Of a stretch of 64,000 nucleotides of DNA, positions 17,488 to 25,434 are shown piece after piece (position 1 is the first letter of the stretch; every line of letters starts with the position of its first letter). The notes under the pieces are model-generated. The model was not told where the DNA came from. It did no database searches and was given only the letters and a program-made list of their open reading frames with translations. This stretch comes from Salinarchaeum sp. Harcht-Bsk1 (lineage in GTDB: Archaea > Halobacteriota > Halobacteria > Halobacteriales > Salinarchaeaceae): the NCBI RefSeq assembly GCF_000403645.1, contig NC_021313.1:1693014-1757013 (forward strand), in the 5' to 3' direction. Both the position numbers and the translations under genes were made by a program.

Positions 17488-18459
17488 CTACTCCAGCCGC
17501 CCAACGTCGGCCAGTACCGCCGTCGCGGTCTCCGGGCCGCCGGCACCGCGCCCGGAGATGTTCAGTCGACCGGCGTGCTCGGTGTCGATCTGGACGATGT
17601 TCCGGGTACCCGTGACCGCGAGCACGCCGTTCTCGGGGACGAGCCGGGGTCCGACGCGGACCGTGTCCCGGGTGGCCTCGCCGATCAGGCGGACCGTCCG
17701 GCCCTCCTCCTTGGCGAGTTCGAGCGCGGAGCCGGGCACGTTCCGGATGCCCTCGACCTCGGCGTCGGACAGCGAGAACTCCGGCTCGCCGCCGGTGAGC
17801 ACGTTCGCGAGGATGACGCACTTGAGTGCGGCGTCGGTGCCGTCGACGTCGAAGCTCGGGTCGGCCTCCGCGACCCCGAGATCCTGGGCCTCCGCGAGTA
17901 CATGCTCGTAGCCCAGACCCTCCGCGGCCATCCGCGTCAGGACGAAGTTCGCCGTGCCGTTGAGTACGCCGCGGGCGGCCTCGACGGTCTCCGGGCCGTA
18001 GTCCTCGATCGTGGAGATCGCCGGGATCGCGCCCGCGACCGTCGCCTCGAAGCGAACGGTCCCCTCGCTTGCCGCTTCGAGGGCGCGAAGGTCCGCGTAC
18101 CGTTCCGCGACCGGGCCCTTGTTCGCCAGGACGACGTCCCGATCCGCTTCGAGCGCGGCCTCGCAGTGACCGAAGCCGGGCTCGGCGTCGTCGAGCGTGG
18201 TTGGAGTGGCCTCCACGAGCGCATCGTAGTCGGCCGCGAGCGCGTCTTCGGGATCGGCGTCGCCGACGACCCCCTCGGAGTCCTTGCGCTCGAGGACGGC
18301 CGACGCGTCGAGCGCGTCGTCGCTGCCTGCACCGCCGCTGCCGCCGGCCACCGCTGCGCTCCGGGAGTCAGCGACGGCGACGACCTCGTGGCCGTACTCG
18401 CCGGCGAGTTCGACGACGGAGCGCCCGACTGCGCCGGCGCCGAGGACGGCGAGACGCAT
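17488..18459 (-). CDS. hom: Homoserine dehydrogenase
   Basis: NAD(P)-dependent reduction of aspartate semialdehyde to homoserine, for threonine and methionine synthesis. The N-terminus has a Rossmann motif (LGAGAVGRSVVELAG). The catalytic domain shows LNGTANFVLTRMAAEGLGY and DPSFDVDGTDAALKCVIL, where the Lys is the expected catalytic residue. Length 323 aa fits the short monofunctional type without an ACT domain. The start overlaps the stop of the upstream ACT-domain gene by one base (ATGA), so the ACT protein may supply feedback regulation in trans, which is inference. Confidence 0.93.
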   Translation of the reverse strand: MRLAVLGAGAVGRSVVELAGEYGHEVVAVADSRSAAVAGGSGGAGSDDALDASAVLERKDSEGVVGDADPEDALAADYDALVEATPTTLDDAEPGFGHCEAALEADRDVVLANKGPVAERYADLRALEAASEGTVRFEATVAGAIPAISTIEDYGPETVEAARGVLNGTANFVLTRMAAEGLGYEHVLAEAQDLGVAEADPSFDVDGTDAALKCVILANVLTGGEPEFSLSDAEVEGIRNVPGSALELAKEEGRTVRLIGEATRDTVRVGPRLVPENGVLAVTGTRNIVQIDTEHAGRLNISGRGAGGPETATAVLADVGRLE

Positions 18460-19022
18460 CAGGCGTCACCTCCGCTGTCCAGTTGCGGTTCGATCACGTG
18501 GAGTTCCTTCTCTGCGGCGACGTCGCGGACGGTTTCGAGCACGTCCTCGGTCCGGTCGGCGGACGTGGCGATCCGCAGCCGGGCGCTCGAGACGTCGTCG
18601 GTGCCCTCCGGCGCGGAGAGCGCGAGGTCGGTCACCGACGCGCCGGCGGCGGTCTGGATCCGGTCGAGCGTGTCCGAGAGGTCCGTGTCGATGACGTGCC
18701 CGACGAGCAGCAGGGTGAGTTCCTCGCCGTACTCCTCGCGACCGGCCTGGACGACGTTCATCCCGGCCTCGCGAAGCGCCTGGACGATCCGCTCGAACTG
18801 CTCGGGGTGGCACTCCAGGTCCACCTCGACGGGAATCTGTCCGCGCGGCGTAATGTTTCCCCGCTCGTGGAAGATCGAGAGGAGGTTCCCGCCGTTGTCG
18901 GCGATCGGCTGGAGCGCGTTGAGGAGTTCGCCCGGTTCGTCCGCGAGTTCCAGGCGCACTGTGTAGGCACCTGTCTGGCCCCCGTCGGGCGTGGCTTCCG
19001 GTTCGATCTGCTCGTCGGTCAT
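18459..19022 (-). CDS. Tandem ACT-domain regulatory protein paired with homoserine dehydrogenase
   Basis: The 187-residue product has an N-terminal ACT domain beginning TVRLELADEPGELLNAL and a second ACT-like half (LTLLLVGHVI...). ACT domains bind amino acids and control biosynthetic enzymes. The ATGA overlap with hom suggests translational coupling and a regulatory partnership, for example threonine feedback. The start at 19022 gives MTDEQIEPEATPDGGQTG; the frame extends 13 codons further upstream, but those residues look non-conserved. Confidence 0.85.
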   Translation of the reverse strand: MTDEQIEPEATPDGGQTGAYTVRLELADEPGELLNALQPIADNGGNLLSIFHERGNITPRGQIPVEVDLECHPEQFERIVQALREAGMNVVQAGREEYGEELTLLLVGHVIDTDLSDTLDRIQTAAGASVTDLALSAPEGTDDVSSARLRIATSADRTEDVLETVRDVAAEKELHVIEPQLDSGGDA

Positions 19023-19361
19023 CGCGCCACCTCCGAGGGGCCTCGTCGTGCCATCTCGCATGCGACTGTGCCGCCAGCCTGCTTAAGGATTGATACTCCA
19101 CCTTTTTCTCGTCGCGGGTCGCGAAACGACCCGCTCCTCGAAAAACGTGGTCTTGCCGAACGAAGTGAGGCAAGGCTCGTCAGAGCGGAGTTATGACGGT
19201 GGCGAAAAGCCGCCTGTGCCCTCCGCCACCGCACGCCGGACGCTTCCCGCTCTGGCGGTGGGTGCGCTCGCATTCACTCCTTGGGCCATCATCCCCGCGA
19301 AACGAACGGCCAAATGACCGCCAGCCGAGCACGTATCCGGCTGGAACGGTACGCAAACGCC
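19023..19361. other. Intergenic region with divergent promoters and a GC hairpin
   Basis: This 339-base gap separates the divergent ACT/hom operon and the acetyltransferase gene. It contains a perfect 8-bp hairpin GCGGGTCG-CGAAA-CGACCCGC at 19114-19134, flanked by T-rich and A-rich runs (CCTTTTTC and TCGAAAAACG). No protein-coding frame with convincing bias was found. A short frame from 19314 could extend the acetyltransferase upstream. Confidence 0.4.
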
Positions 19362-19916
19362 ATGAGCGAGAAGGAGAAGATGATCGCGGGGGAGCTGTAC
19401 GATCCGACGGACCCGGAGCTCCGCGAGGACCACGAGCGCGCCCAGGAACTCACTCGGGCGTTCAACGACACCGAGCCTGACCAACACGATCGCCGCGAGG
19501 CGCTCCTCCGCGACCTCCTCGGTACCGTCGGCGACAGCGTCTACGTCACGCCGCCGTTTCGCTGCGACTACGGCTACAATATCCACGTCGGCGATCGATT
19601 CTACGCGAACTTCGACTGCGTCTTCCTCGACGTCTGTCCCATCGAGATCGGCGAGGAGTGCATGCTCGGGCCGAGCGTCCACGTCTACACTGCGACGCAT
19701 CCACTCGACGCCGAGGAGCGGACCTCCGGCGTCGAGTACGGCAAGCCGGTGGAGATCGGGGACCAGGTCTGGATCGGCGGGCAGGCGGTGATCAACCCCG
19801 GCGTCACGATCGGCGATCGGGCAGTGATCGCCTCGGGCGCGGTCGTCACGGAGGACGTCCCCGCCGACGTGGTGGTGCAGGGGAACCCCGCCGAAGTCGT
19901 GCGGGAGATCGAGTGA
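19362..19916 (+). CDS. Maltose/galactoside O-acetyltransferase-like hexapeptide transferase
   Basis: The N-terminus [20 protein letters not shown] is the characteristic Maa/LacA cap. After it, left-handed beta-helix hexapeptide repeats run through [20 protein letters not shown] and the catalytic region with [10 protein letters not shown] (active His), ending [27 protein letters not shown]. It transfers acetyl from acetyl-CoA to sugar hydroxyls; the true acceptor is unknown. The ATG at 19362 matches the family start. In-frame ATGs at 19314 and 19281 would add a basic leader and are less likely. Confidence 0.88.
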   Translation: MSEKEKMIAGELYDPTDPELREDHERAQELTRAFNDTEPDQHDRREALLRDLLGTVGDSVYVTPPFRCDYGYNIHVGDRFYANFDCVFLDVCPIEIGEECMLGPSVHVYTATHPLDAEERTSGVEYGKPVEIGDQVWIGGQAVINPGVTIGDRAVIASGAVVTEDVPADVVVQGNPAEVVREIE

Positions 19917-19949
19917 GTGGATCGCCGACCGCCGTCGCGTCGCCGCGTG

Positions 19950-20477
19950 CTACTGACAGTAAGGGCCTTCCTCACAGCGGATCGTGAGTTCGAAGCTGTC
20001 GACGGCCGATGCCTCGGACTGCATCTGTGGAATGATCTCGACCTTCCCGGGGTTGCCGTCGTAGAACCCGTCGCGGTTGGCGGCGGCAGTGCCCATCGTC
20101 TCGATTTCGGACCCCGAGGAGTCGTAGAGCGTGACGTCGTACCCGAAGTCGAGGACGCTCGTGTCCTCACCGCCGGTGTTCCGGAGGGTCACCATGATCG
20201 AGTACCGGCCGCCGCTGGACTCTGCGGTCGCATCCGTCACCTCGATGCCGTCGACCTCGTTCTGGACGTTGTCCGGTCCGCTCCCCGAGGAGCCGCCGCC
20301 TCCGCCACCACCGAGGATGCCCGAACAGCCGGCCAGTCCGGCGACGGCGACGGTTCCGGCGGCGCCGAGCAGTCGGCGTCGGGAGACGTCGGTCGCTCGA
20401 CGGTCGGTGCCGTCGTCGTCATCTGCGTCGGTCGATGCGCCAGCGTGATCGCGAGCCTTCGGTCGATCGCGGTTCAT
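19950..20477 (-). CDS. Tat-exported lipoprotein, FxLYD-like
   Basis: The 175-residue product has a twin-arginine signal (SRRRLLGAAGTVAVAGLAG) ending in a lipobox LAGC, so it should be exported folded and lipid-anchored outside the membrane. A Gly-rich linker follows, then one small beta-rich domain with YSIMVTLRNTGGEDTSVLDF and YDVTLYDSSG, resembling FxLYD extracellular domains. The C-terminus has a CEEGPYC pair that could form a disulfide. The start at 20477 is chosen as the nearest ATG giving a short hydrophilic n-region; the frame is open to 20573. The function is unknown. Confidence 0.8.
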   Translation of the reverse strand: MNRDRPKARDHAGASTDADDDDGTDRRATDVSRRRLLGAAGTVAVAGLAGCSGILGGGGGGGSSGSGPDNVQNEVDGIEVTDATAESSGGRYSIMVTLRNTGGEDTSVLDFGYDVTLYDSSGSEIETMGTAAANRDGFYDGNPGKVEIIPQMQSEASAVDSFELTIRCEEGPYCQ

Positions 20478-20579
20478 TGCCTCGACCGAATCGAGACGGG
20501 GATCGGGAATCAAACCGCTCGCTAGGTACTTGGGGTCGACGGACAGCGGCCGTAACTGACCGACAGTAAGCAAGCGAGC

Positions 20580-21545
20580 TTACTCCGGATCGATCGCGAC
20601 GCTCGCCAGCCGATCGCCGGCGTTCACCGTCGCTTCACGGGTCAGCGCGTAGAGCACGCCGGCCCGATCGGTCTCGACGAACTGGAGGGGCTCGTACGTC
20701 GTGGGGTGATAGACGCTCCCGAGCTGGAACCCCTCCGGAACGCGCTGTCCGAGTTCGACGTCGGCGGTGACGCGGAACAGTCCGGAGTGATCGGCCGTCA
20801 CCCGGCCGAGGTGGTTACGGGCGATCGTCGGCTCCGCGCTCGTGATGCGCTGGCCGCGGAGGGCGTCGAGTTCCCGAAGCACGCCCAGTACGCCACGGAC
20901 GCCGACCTCGATGGCGCTCTCGACGAGTTGCTTGTTGTGGGCGAGTTCGGGCGTGATCGCCGGGATCCCGGCGTCGGCGGCTGCGACCCGGAGCTTGCCG
21001 TCGAAACTGCGCTCGTGCCACTCGTCGCTGGCTGCCTCGCCCGCGGGCTCCGCCAGGAGCAACTCCGTCCCGAAGGCGATCGCGAGGTCCCGGGCGCGCT
21101 CGTCGCCGGCCGTGTAGACCGCGTGGGTCAGCATCTCCACGGAGCCGGTGTGGAGGTCGACGATCGCGTCCGCGTCGCCCGCGAACGCCCAGAGCCGGGC
21201 GGCCATCTGCTCGTGGATCGTGCCGTCAGCGTCGCCGGGCCAGACCCGGTTCATGTTCGGGTTGACGCCGTCGAGGGCTTCCGGCGTCGTGTAGGAGACG
21301 CGATCGAAGGTCAGGGGATTGGCGACGGGGACGACGATCACGCGCCCGAACAGCTCCTCGGGATCGAGCCGATCGTCGAGGCGGCGGCAGACCTCGGTGC
21401 CGTTGATTTCCTGGCCGTGCTGGGCGGCCTGGACGTAGACGGTGGGTCCATCGCCGGCGCCCTCGTAGGTGTGGACGGTCGTTGCGATCTCCGTGCCAGC
21501 GGGGAGCCGGGCCAGCGTGATGCGTTCGGCGTGGTGGCCGGCCAT
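20580..21545 (-). CDS. M14-like succinylglutamate desuccinylase/aspartoacylase family hydrolase
   Basis: A zinc carboxypeptidase-fold amidohydrolase of 321 aa. The zinc ligands are visible in QAAQHGQEINGTE (His and Glu) and in DADAIVDLHTGS (His), with NPNMNRVWPGD between them as in the family. These enzymes remove acyl groups from N-acyl amino acids or related amides; the substrate cannot be predicted. A second, shorter family member lies at 38175. A 127-base gap separates it from ubaA upstream on the same strand. Confidence 0.87.
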   Translation of the reverse strand: MAGHHAERITLARLPAGTEIATTVHTYEGAGDGPTVYVQAAQHGQEINGTEVCRRLDDRLDPEELFGRVIVVPVANPLTFDRVSYTTPEALDGVNPNMNRVWPGDADGTIHEQMAARLWAFAGDADAIVDLHTGSVEMLTHAVYTAGDERARDLAIAFGTELLLAEPAGEAASDEWHERSFDGKLRVAAADAGIPAITPELAHNKQLVESAIEVGVRGVLGVLRELDALRGQRITSAEPTIARNHLGRVTADHSGLFRVTADVELGQRVPEGFQLGSVYHPTTYEPLQFVETDRAGVLYALTREATVNAGDRLASVAIDPE

Positions 21546-21672
21546 ACCGTGCGCAAGGCGGTGCGCGTAATTAGGGGTTCTGCCCGTTTTCGCGGGCAGG
21601 CGGGGACTACGATCGGCAGGTGCTGCCTGCGCCCCGACGATGACCGCCCGGTCGGCCGTCCGTTCGCCGGCC

Positions 21673-22494
21673 TCAGTCCGCGTCCACCGTACAGCCGCCC
21701 TCGTAGGTCACGTCGGCGACGTCCCGAATCTCGGCGTCGGCGCTACAGACCGGACAGTCCGGTCTGGGCCGCAGGTCGACCGTCTCGGTGCCGGGGTTCC
21801 GGGCGTCGTAGTAGACGACCGCCTCCGTCAGCGGATCGCCGACGCCGAGGACGAGTTTGATCGCCTCCGTCGCCTGCATCGCGCCGATCGTGCCCGGGAG
21901 CACGCCGAGCACGCCCGCCGTCGCACAGTTCGGCACGGTTCCTTCAGGCGGCGCTTCGGGGAACAGGCAGCGATAGCACGGTCGGCCGCCGGCCGCGACT
22001 GTCGTGAGCTGTCCCTCGAAGCGGTAGACCGCGCCGTGGACGAACGGCGTCTCCGCGAGGACGCAGGCGTCGTTGACGAGGAACCGGGTCGGGAAGTTGT
22101 CGCTTGCGTCGAGGACCACGTCGTAGTCGCTGACCAGCGCCATCGCGTTCTCGGCGGTGAATCGGGTCTCGTGGCGATCGACCGTCACGTCGGGGTTCAG
22201 CGACGCCACCGCTTCCGCCGCGCTCTCGACCTTCGGCCGCCCGACGTCGGCCTCGCCGTGGAGGACCTGGCGCTGGAGGTTCGATCGCTCGACCACGTCG
22301 TCGTCGACGATGCCGAGCCGTCCGATCCCCGCCGCGGCGAGGTACTGGATCGCCGGACAGCCCAGGCCGCCGGCACCGACCACGAGCACCGAGGCATCGA
22401 GGAGGGCAGCCTGTCCCTCCGGCCCGACGTCGTCCATGACCACGTGCCGGGCGTAGCGCTCCAGTTGTTCCGGCCCGAGGTCGAGGTCGCTCAT
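21673..22494 (-). CDS. ubaA: SAMP-activating E1-like enzyme UbaA (MoeB/ThiF family)
   Basis: ATP-dependent adenylation of small archaeal modifier proteins (SAMPs) for protein conjugation, molybdopterin sulfur transfer and tRNA wobble-uridine thiolation, as established in Haloferax volcanii. The 273-residue product has the nucleotide motif VLVVGAGGLGCPAIQYLAA (about 36-54) and RSNLQRQVLH. A putative catalytic Cys190 lies in TVPNCATAGVLG, with zinc cysteines C173/C176 and C247/C250. The start at 22494 (MSDLDLGPEQLERYARH) is the canonical one; the longer frame upstream crosses the divergent neighbour. Adjacent genes also serve tRNA modification. Confidence 0.92.
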   Translation of the reverse strand: MSDLDLGPEQLERYARHVVMDDVGPEGQAALLDASVLVVGAGGLGCPAIQYLAAAGIGRLGIVDDDVVERSNLQRQVLHGEADVGRPKVESAAEAVASLNPDVTVDRHETRFTAENAMALVSDYDVVLDASDNFPTRFLVNDACVLAETPFVHGAVYRFEGQLTTVAAGGRPCYRCLFPEAPPEGTVPNCATAGVLGVLPGTIGAMQATEAIKLVLGVGDPLTEAVVYYDARNPGTETVDLRPRPDCPVCSADAEIRDVADVTYEGGCTVDAD

Positions 22495-22596
22495 GCCCGG
22501 TGGGAGGGGCGGCACGGCAAAAAGCGGCCCGGGACTCCTTCCTGGCGGCGGATCCCCGACGTTTACCCGCCAGCGCCGCGATCGTCCGGCCGAACG

Positions 22597-23229
22597 ATGG
22601 ATCGCTCGCGAGCCGCGACGCAGGCGGTGTACGACGAGATCGCCGCCCACTTCGCCGAGACGCGGCGCTACCCCTGGCCGGAGGTCACCGAGTTTCTCGA
22701 CGCCGCGCCACCCGGGGAGTTCGGTCTCGACGTCGGCTGCGGGAACGGCAGGCACCTCGCCCCGCTCGCCGATCGCGTCGAGCACACGATCGGCCTCGAT
22801 CTGAGCACCGAACTGCTCGAGATCGCGCGCGAGCGGACCAACGTGGACGCCGACCTCGTCGCCGGCGACGCCGCCACGCTCCCCGTCCGGAGCGATTCGA
22901 TCGCGGTGGCCGTCTCGATCGCGACGCTGCACCACCTCCCGACGCGGGACCTCCGAGTCCGCAGTCTCGACGAGATCGCCCGGGTCCTGACGCCCGACGG
23001 CCAGGCGCTCGTCTCGGCCTGGAGTGTCGCGGCCGACCGCTTCGACGCCGACGCGGGATTCGACGCCGAGATCCCGTGGGAACTCCCCGACGGAGAAACG
23101 GTCGATCGATACTACCACGTCTACGATCCCGACGAGTTCGAGGCCGACCTCGCGGCGAGCGACGTGCGAGTACTCGACGTCGAGGTGTCGAGTGGGAACT
23201 GCTACGCGACGGTCGCAAAGCCAGAGTAG
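22597..23229 (+). CDS. Trm9/ABH8-like tRNA wobble-uridine methyltransferase
   Basis: A 210-residue class I SAM methyltransferase with the AdoMet motif GLDVGCGNGRHLAPL (about 43-57). Its similarity to eukaryotic Trm9 runs beyond the SAM core. It has an N-terminal VYDEIAAHFAETRRYPWPEV, the TLHHLPTRDLRVRSLDEI segment, the GQALVSAWS stretch, RYYHVYDPDEFEADL and a final GNCYATVAKPE. Trm9 makes the methyl ester of cm5U34 and needs Trm112, and archaeal Trm112 is known. The gene diverges from ubaA with a 102-base gap. Function is inferred from family features. Confidence 0.85.
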   Translation: MDRSRAATQAVYDEIAAHFAETRRYPWPEVTEFLDAAPPGEFGLDVGCGNGRHLAPLADRVEHTIGLDLSTELLEIARERTNVDADLVAGDAATLPVRSDSIAVAVSIATLHHLPTRDLRVRSLDEIARVLTPDGQALVSAWSVAADRFDADAGFDAEIPWELPDGETVDRYYHVYDPDEFEADLAASDVRVLDVEVSSGNCYATVAKPE

Positions 23230-23266
23230 CTCCTCGCTCTCGCCTGCGCCAAGGCCGGGAATCCGT

Positions 23267-23890
23267 TCAGTTCGCCTCGAGCCAGTACTCGATTTCGTCG
23301 GCCATCGCACCGCGCCGCACGATCTCGCCCACTTCGACGTCGACGACCGTGCTCTCGCTGCCCGGCGTCTCGCCGGCGTCGAGGACGACCGCGACAGCGT
23401 CGCGAACCTCGTCGCTCAGTTCTGACACGGTCCGGACGCTCCCGGTGCCGCTCACGTTCGCGCTCGTGGCGGTAATCGGCGCGTCGGTCCGCTCGAGGAG
23501 ATCCAGCGCGACGTCGTGATCCGGAATTCGGACGCCGACTCGATTGCTGCCGGCGGTCAGCACGTCGGGGACCATCTCCTTGCGATCGACGACGACCGTC
23601 ACCGGGCCGGGTAGGAACTCGTGCATGAATCGGCGTTCACGGGCGGTCGGCGCGGTGAACTCGAGCGCGGCGTCGACGTCGGGCACGCCGAGCGAGACCG
23701 GCTTCGAGCGATCGCGGTCCTTCACGTCGAACACGCACTCGACGGCGTCGGGGTCGATCGCGTTCGCGCCGAGGCCGTAGACCGTCTCCGTCGGATAGAC
23801 GACGCACTCGCCGCGCTCGATGGCGGCCGCGGCGGCGTCGAGATCGCCGTCGGCCACCGGAGCGCCGTCCGTTGCACCGTCGCCAGTCAT
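23267..23890 (-). CDS. L-threonylcarbamoyladenylate synthase (TsaC/Sua5)
   Basis: It makes threonylcarbamoyl-AMP from threonine, bicarbonate and ATP, the first step of t6A37 synthesis in ANN-decoding tRNAs. The 207-residue product is a YrdC domain with ECVVYPTETVYGLGANA, DRDRSKPVSLGV (Lys and Arg contacts), FLPGPVTVVVDR, NRVGVRIPDH and the ATSANVSGTG loop. It lacks the C-terminal Sua5 domain, so it is the short TsaC type. The start at 23890 (MTGDGATDG) is the nearest ATG; the frame continues upstream with residues of non-coding character. It converges on the Trm9-like gene. Confidence 0.9.
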   Translation of the reverse strand: MTGDGATDGAPVADGDLDAAAAAIERGECVVYPTETVYGLGANAIDPDAVECVFDVKDRDRSKPVSLGVPDVDAALEFTAPTARERRFMHEFLPGPVTVVVDRKEMVPDVLTAGSNRVGVRIPDHDVALDLLERTDAPITATSANVSGTGSVRTVSELSDEVRDAVAVVLDAGETPGSESTVVDVEVGEIVRRGAMADEIEYWLEAN

Positions 23891-23964
23891 TGGCAGGACA
23901 CAGCAGGTCCGACGGGAAAAGCGAGCGGGATCGGGATCCGGGTCCGCGATACCGTCGTGGAGTG

Positions 23965-24477
23965 CTACAGCCCGCCCAGCGCGTCCTCGACCTCGTCGTA
24001 GGGCGGGAAGTCGGGCCACTGCTCGGCGACCCAGGCGTACTGCACGACCCGCTCCTCGTCGAGCAGGTAGACGGCGGGGCGGTGCTCGGTGATACCGGCC
24101 ATGCCGTCGAGGTCGTTCTCGACGCCGTAGGTTTCGGCGACGTCAGCGGCGGGATCGGAGAATAGCGACGCGTCGATCCCGCTGTCCGCGATCAGGTCCT
24201 TGTGCTCGTAGGGCGAGGAGATCGAACAGCCGACGATCTGGGCGTCGAACGCGCTCGTCCACTCCCGGTCGCGGATCTCGCTCCAGACGTACGTCGCCGG
24301 GAACGCGCCGTCCATCGGGTGGAACACGAGGAGTACGGGCCCCTCGGCGGTGAGATCGGAGAGGGCAACGTCTTCCCAGAACTCGTCGTTGACGAGCGGG
24401 CGCTCGAAGTCCGGCGCCTGCTCGCCCACGGCGACGTGGTCGGTCTCGGGCAGATCGACGACCTCGAAGTCGACCAT
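23965..24477 (-). CDS. Peroxiredoxin-fold protein lacking the usual peroxidatic cysteine
   Basis: The 170-residue chain has the AhpC/Bcp thioredoxin-like fold: an N-terminal VGEQAPDFERPLVN, the strand GPVLLVFHPMDGAFPATYVW, then IVGCSISSPYEHKDL and a C-terminal HRPAVYLLDEERVVQYAW. In active peroxiredoxins the segment after the VLLVF strand carries T-x-x-C; here the equivalent (GAFPATYVW) has no cysteine, and the only Cys is in VGCSISS. It therefore may have lost peroxidase activity or use another residue. The start overlaps the glutaredoxin stop by one base, so the two are an operon. Confidence 0.85.
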   Translation of the reverse strand: MVDFEVVDLPETDHVAVGEQAPDFERPLVNDEFWEDVALSDLTAEGPVLLVFHPMDGAFPATYVWSEIRDREWTSAFDAQIVGCSISSPYEHKDLIADSGIDASLFSDPAADVAETYGVENDLDGMAGITEHRPAVYLLDEERVVQYAWVAEQWPDFPPYDEVEDALGGL

Positions 24478-24791
24478 CAGGCGTCACCTCCAGTCGCGGG
24501 AGCAGCGTCCGCATCGTCGGCTTCGGCGCCGTACGTGCCGTCGAGATAGTCGACGATGTTCGCGCTCTCCGCCATCGTGACGCCGGTGGTCCGGTCGACG
24601 ATCACGGGAACCGTCCGGACGCCCGAGACGCGCTTGACGACGTCCCGGTCTCCGTGCATGGGTTCGACGAAGCGGGACTGGAAGTCGAGGTCGAGTTCGT
24701 GCAGGCGGCGGACGACCCGCTCGCAGTACGGGCAGGCCTGGAGCCGGTACAGCGTGATCGCTGGCTGCTCCTCGGCCGATTCGGCTGGCAT
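24477..24791 (-). CDS. Glutaredoxin/GST-N-like thiol protein
   Basis: A 104-residue thioredoxin-fold protein with the redox motif CPYC in ITLYRLQACPYCERVVRRL. The cis-Pro region VRTVPVIVDRTTGVTMAES and ANIVDYLDGTYG follow, as in glutaredoxins and GST N-terminal domains. It probably reduces disulfides; since haloarchaea use gamma-glutamylcysteine rather than glutathione, the partner is uncertain. The ATG at 24791 is chosen because the frame beyond it runs into low-quality Arg/Ser-rich sequence. ATGA coupling to the downstream peroxiredoxin-like gene suggests they act together. Confidence 0.88.
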   Translation of the reverse strand: MPAESAEEQPAITLYRLQACPYCERVVRRLHELDLDFQSRFVEPMHGDRDVVKRVSGVRTVPVIVDRTTGVTMAESANIVDYLDGTYGAEADDADAAPATGGDA

Positions 24792-24933
24792 GGGGCCTGC
24801 TATGGGCGAACGGCGGGTAAGCCCATCGACGGCCCGGCGGGCTTGCCGGCGTCGCGCAGCAGCGGTCAGCCCCTCGGGGCGGACGGCGCCGCTCCCACAA
24901 CGTTCAGTACCCACCGCTCCGATTCCCGAGCTC

Positions 24934-25425
24934 GTGGGCGAGCACGCACGGCAGGTCCAGGAACGACTCGCGGACCGGCTGGCGGCAGCCCTGCCTGCGG
25001 CCGAGTGGTCCGTCGAGCGACCCGTCGGCGGCACCCCGGTCGACGTCGCTGGCGAGACTCCCGACCGGCTGGTGCTTCTCGAACTCGAGTGGCGCCGTGC
25101 GGATCCCGCGAACAACACCGCGAAGCTGTTTCGTCACCTCGCCGACGACGGCGCGCTCCGGGCGGTGCTCGGCGATCGCGACGCGGTCGTCGTCCAGCTG
25201 TTTACGAACTACTACGACCTGGCCAGCGGCGGCGTGTCCTCGAAGCGCAGGGACGCGACGTTCGTGGGCGCGGCCGCAGCCGAATACCTCGATAACGTGG
25301 CGTACTGGCCGGTCGACCTCTCCATCGACCCGCCGAAAGGCGGTGGGGAGTTGCCCGAGGATTGGAACGCGGCGGTCGACGCTGCCGTCGATTCGATCGT
25401 CGACCGCCTCGAAGCGAGTCGTTAG
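24934..25425 (+). CDS. Uncharacterised protein, possible restriction-endonuclease-like fold
   Basis: The coding signal begins near 24934 (GTG; VGEHARQVQERLADRLAAAL) and runs for 163 residues. A central segment GGTPVDVAGETPDRLVLLELEW has an Asp followed about ten residues later by E-L-E, reminiscent of PD-(D/E)xK nucleases, but the final Lys is missing. RRDATFVGAAAAEYLDNVAYW and YWPVDLSIDPPKGGG follow. The longer open frame upstream lies opposite the glutaredoxin gene and lacks codon bias. The function is not assigned; the nuclease resemblance is a weak inference. It converges on the Hsp20 gene. Confidence 0.65.
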   Translation: MGEHARQVQERLADRLAAALPAAEWSVERPVGGTPVDVAGETPDRLVLLELEWRRADPANNTAKLFRHLADDGALRAVLGDRDAVVVQLFTNYYDLASGGVSSKRRDATFVGAAAAEYLDNVAYWPVDLSIDPPKGGGELPEDWNAAVDAAVDSIVDRLEASR

Positions 25426-25434
25426 CGGTCGGAC

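Noticed and set aside
19114-19134. 8-bp GC hairpin considered as an intrinsic terminator
   Set aside because: It lies between divergent genes, where no transcript should end, so terminator function is not supported; kept only as a note on the intergenic region.
24477-25118. Extended glutaredoxin frame to 25118
   Set aside because: The extra N-terminal residues are Arg/Ser-rich and overlap the opposite-strand gene; the glutaredoxin fold starts just after the ATG at 24791.
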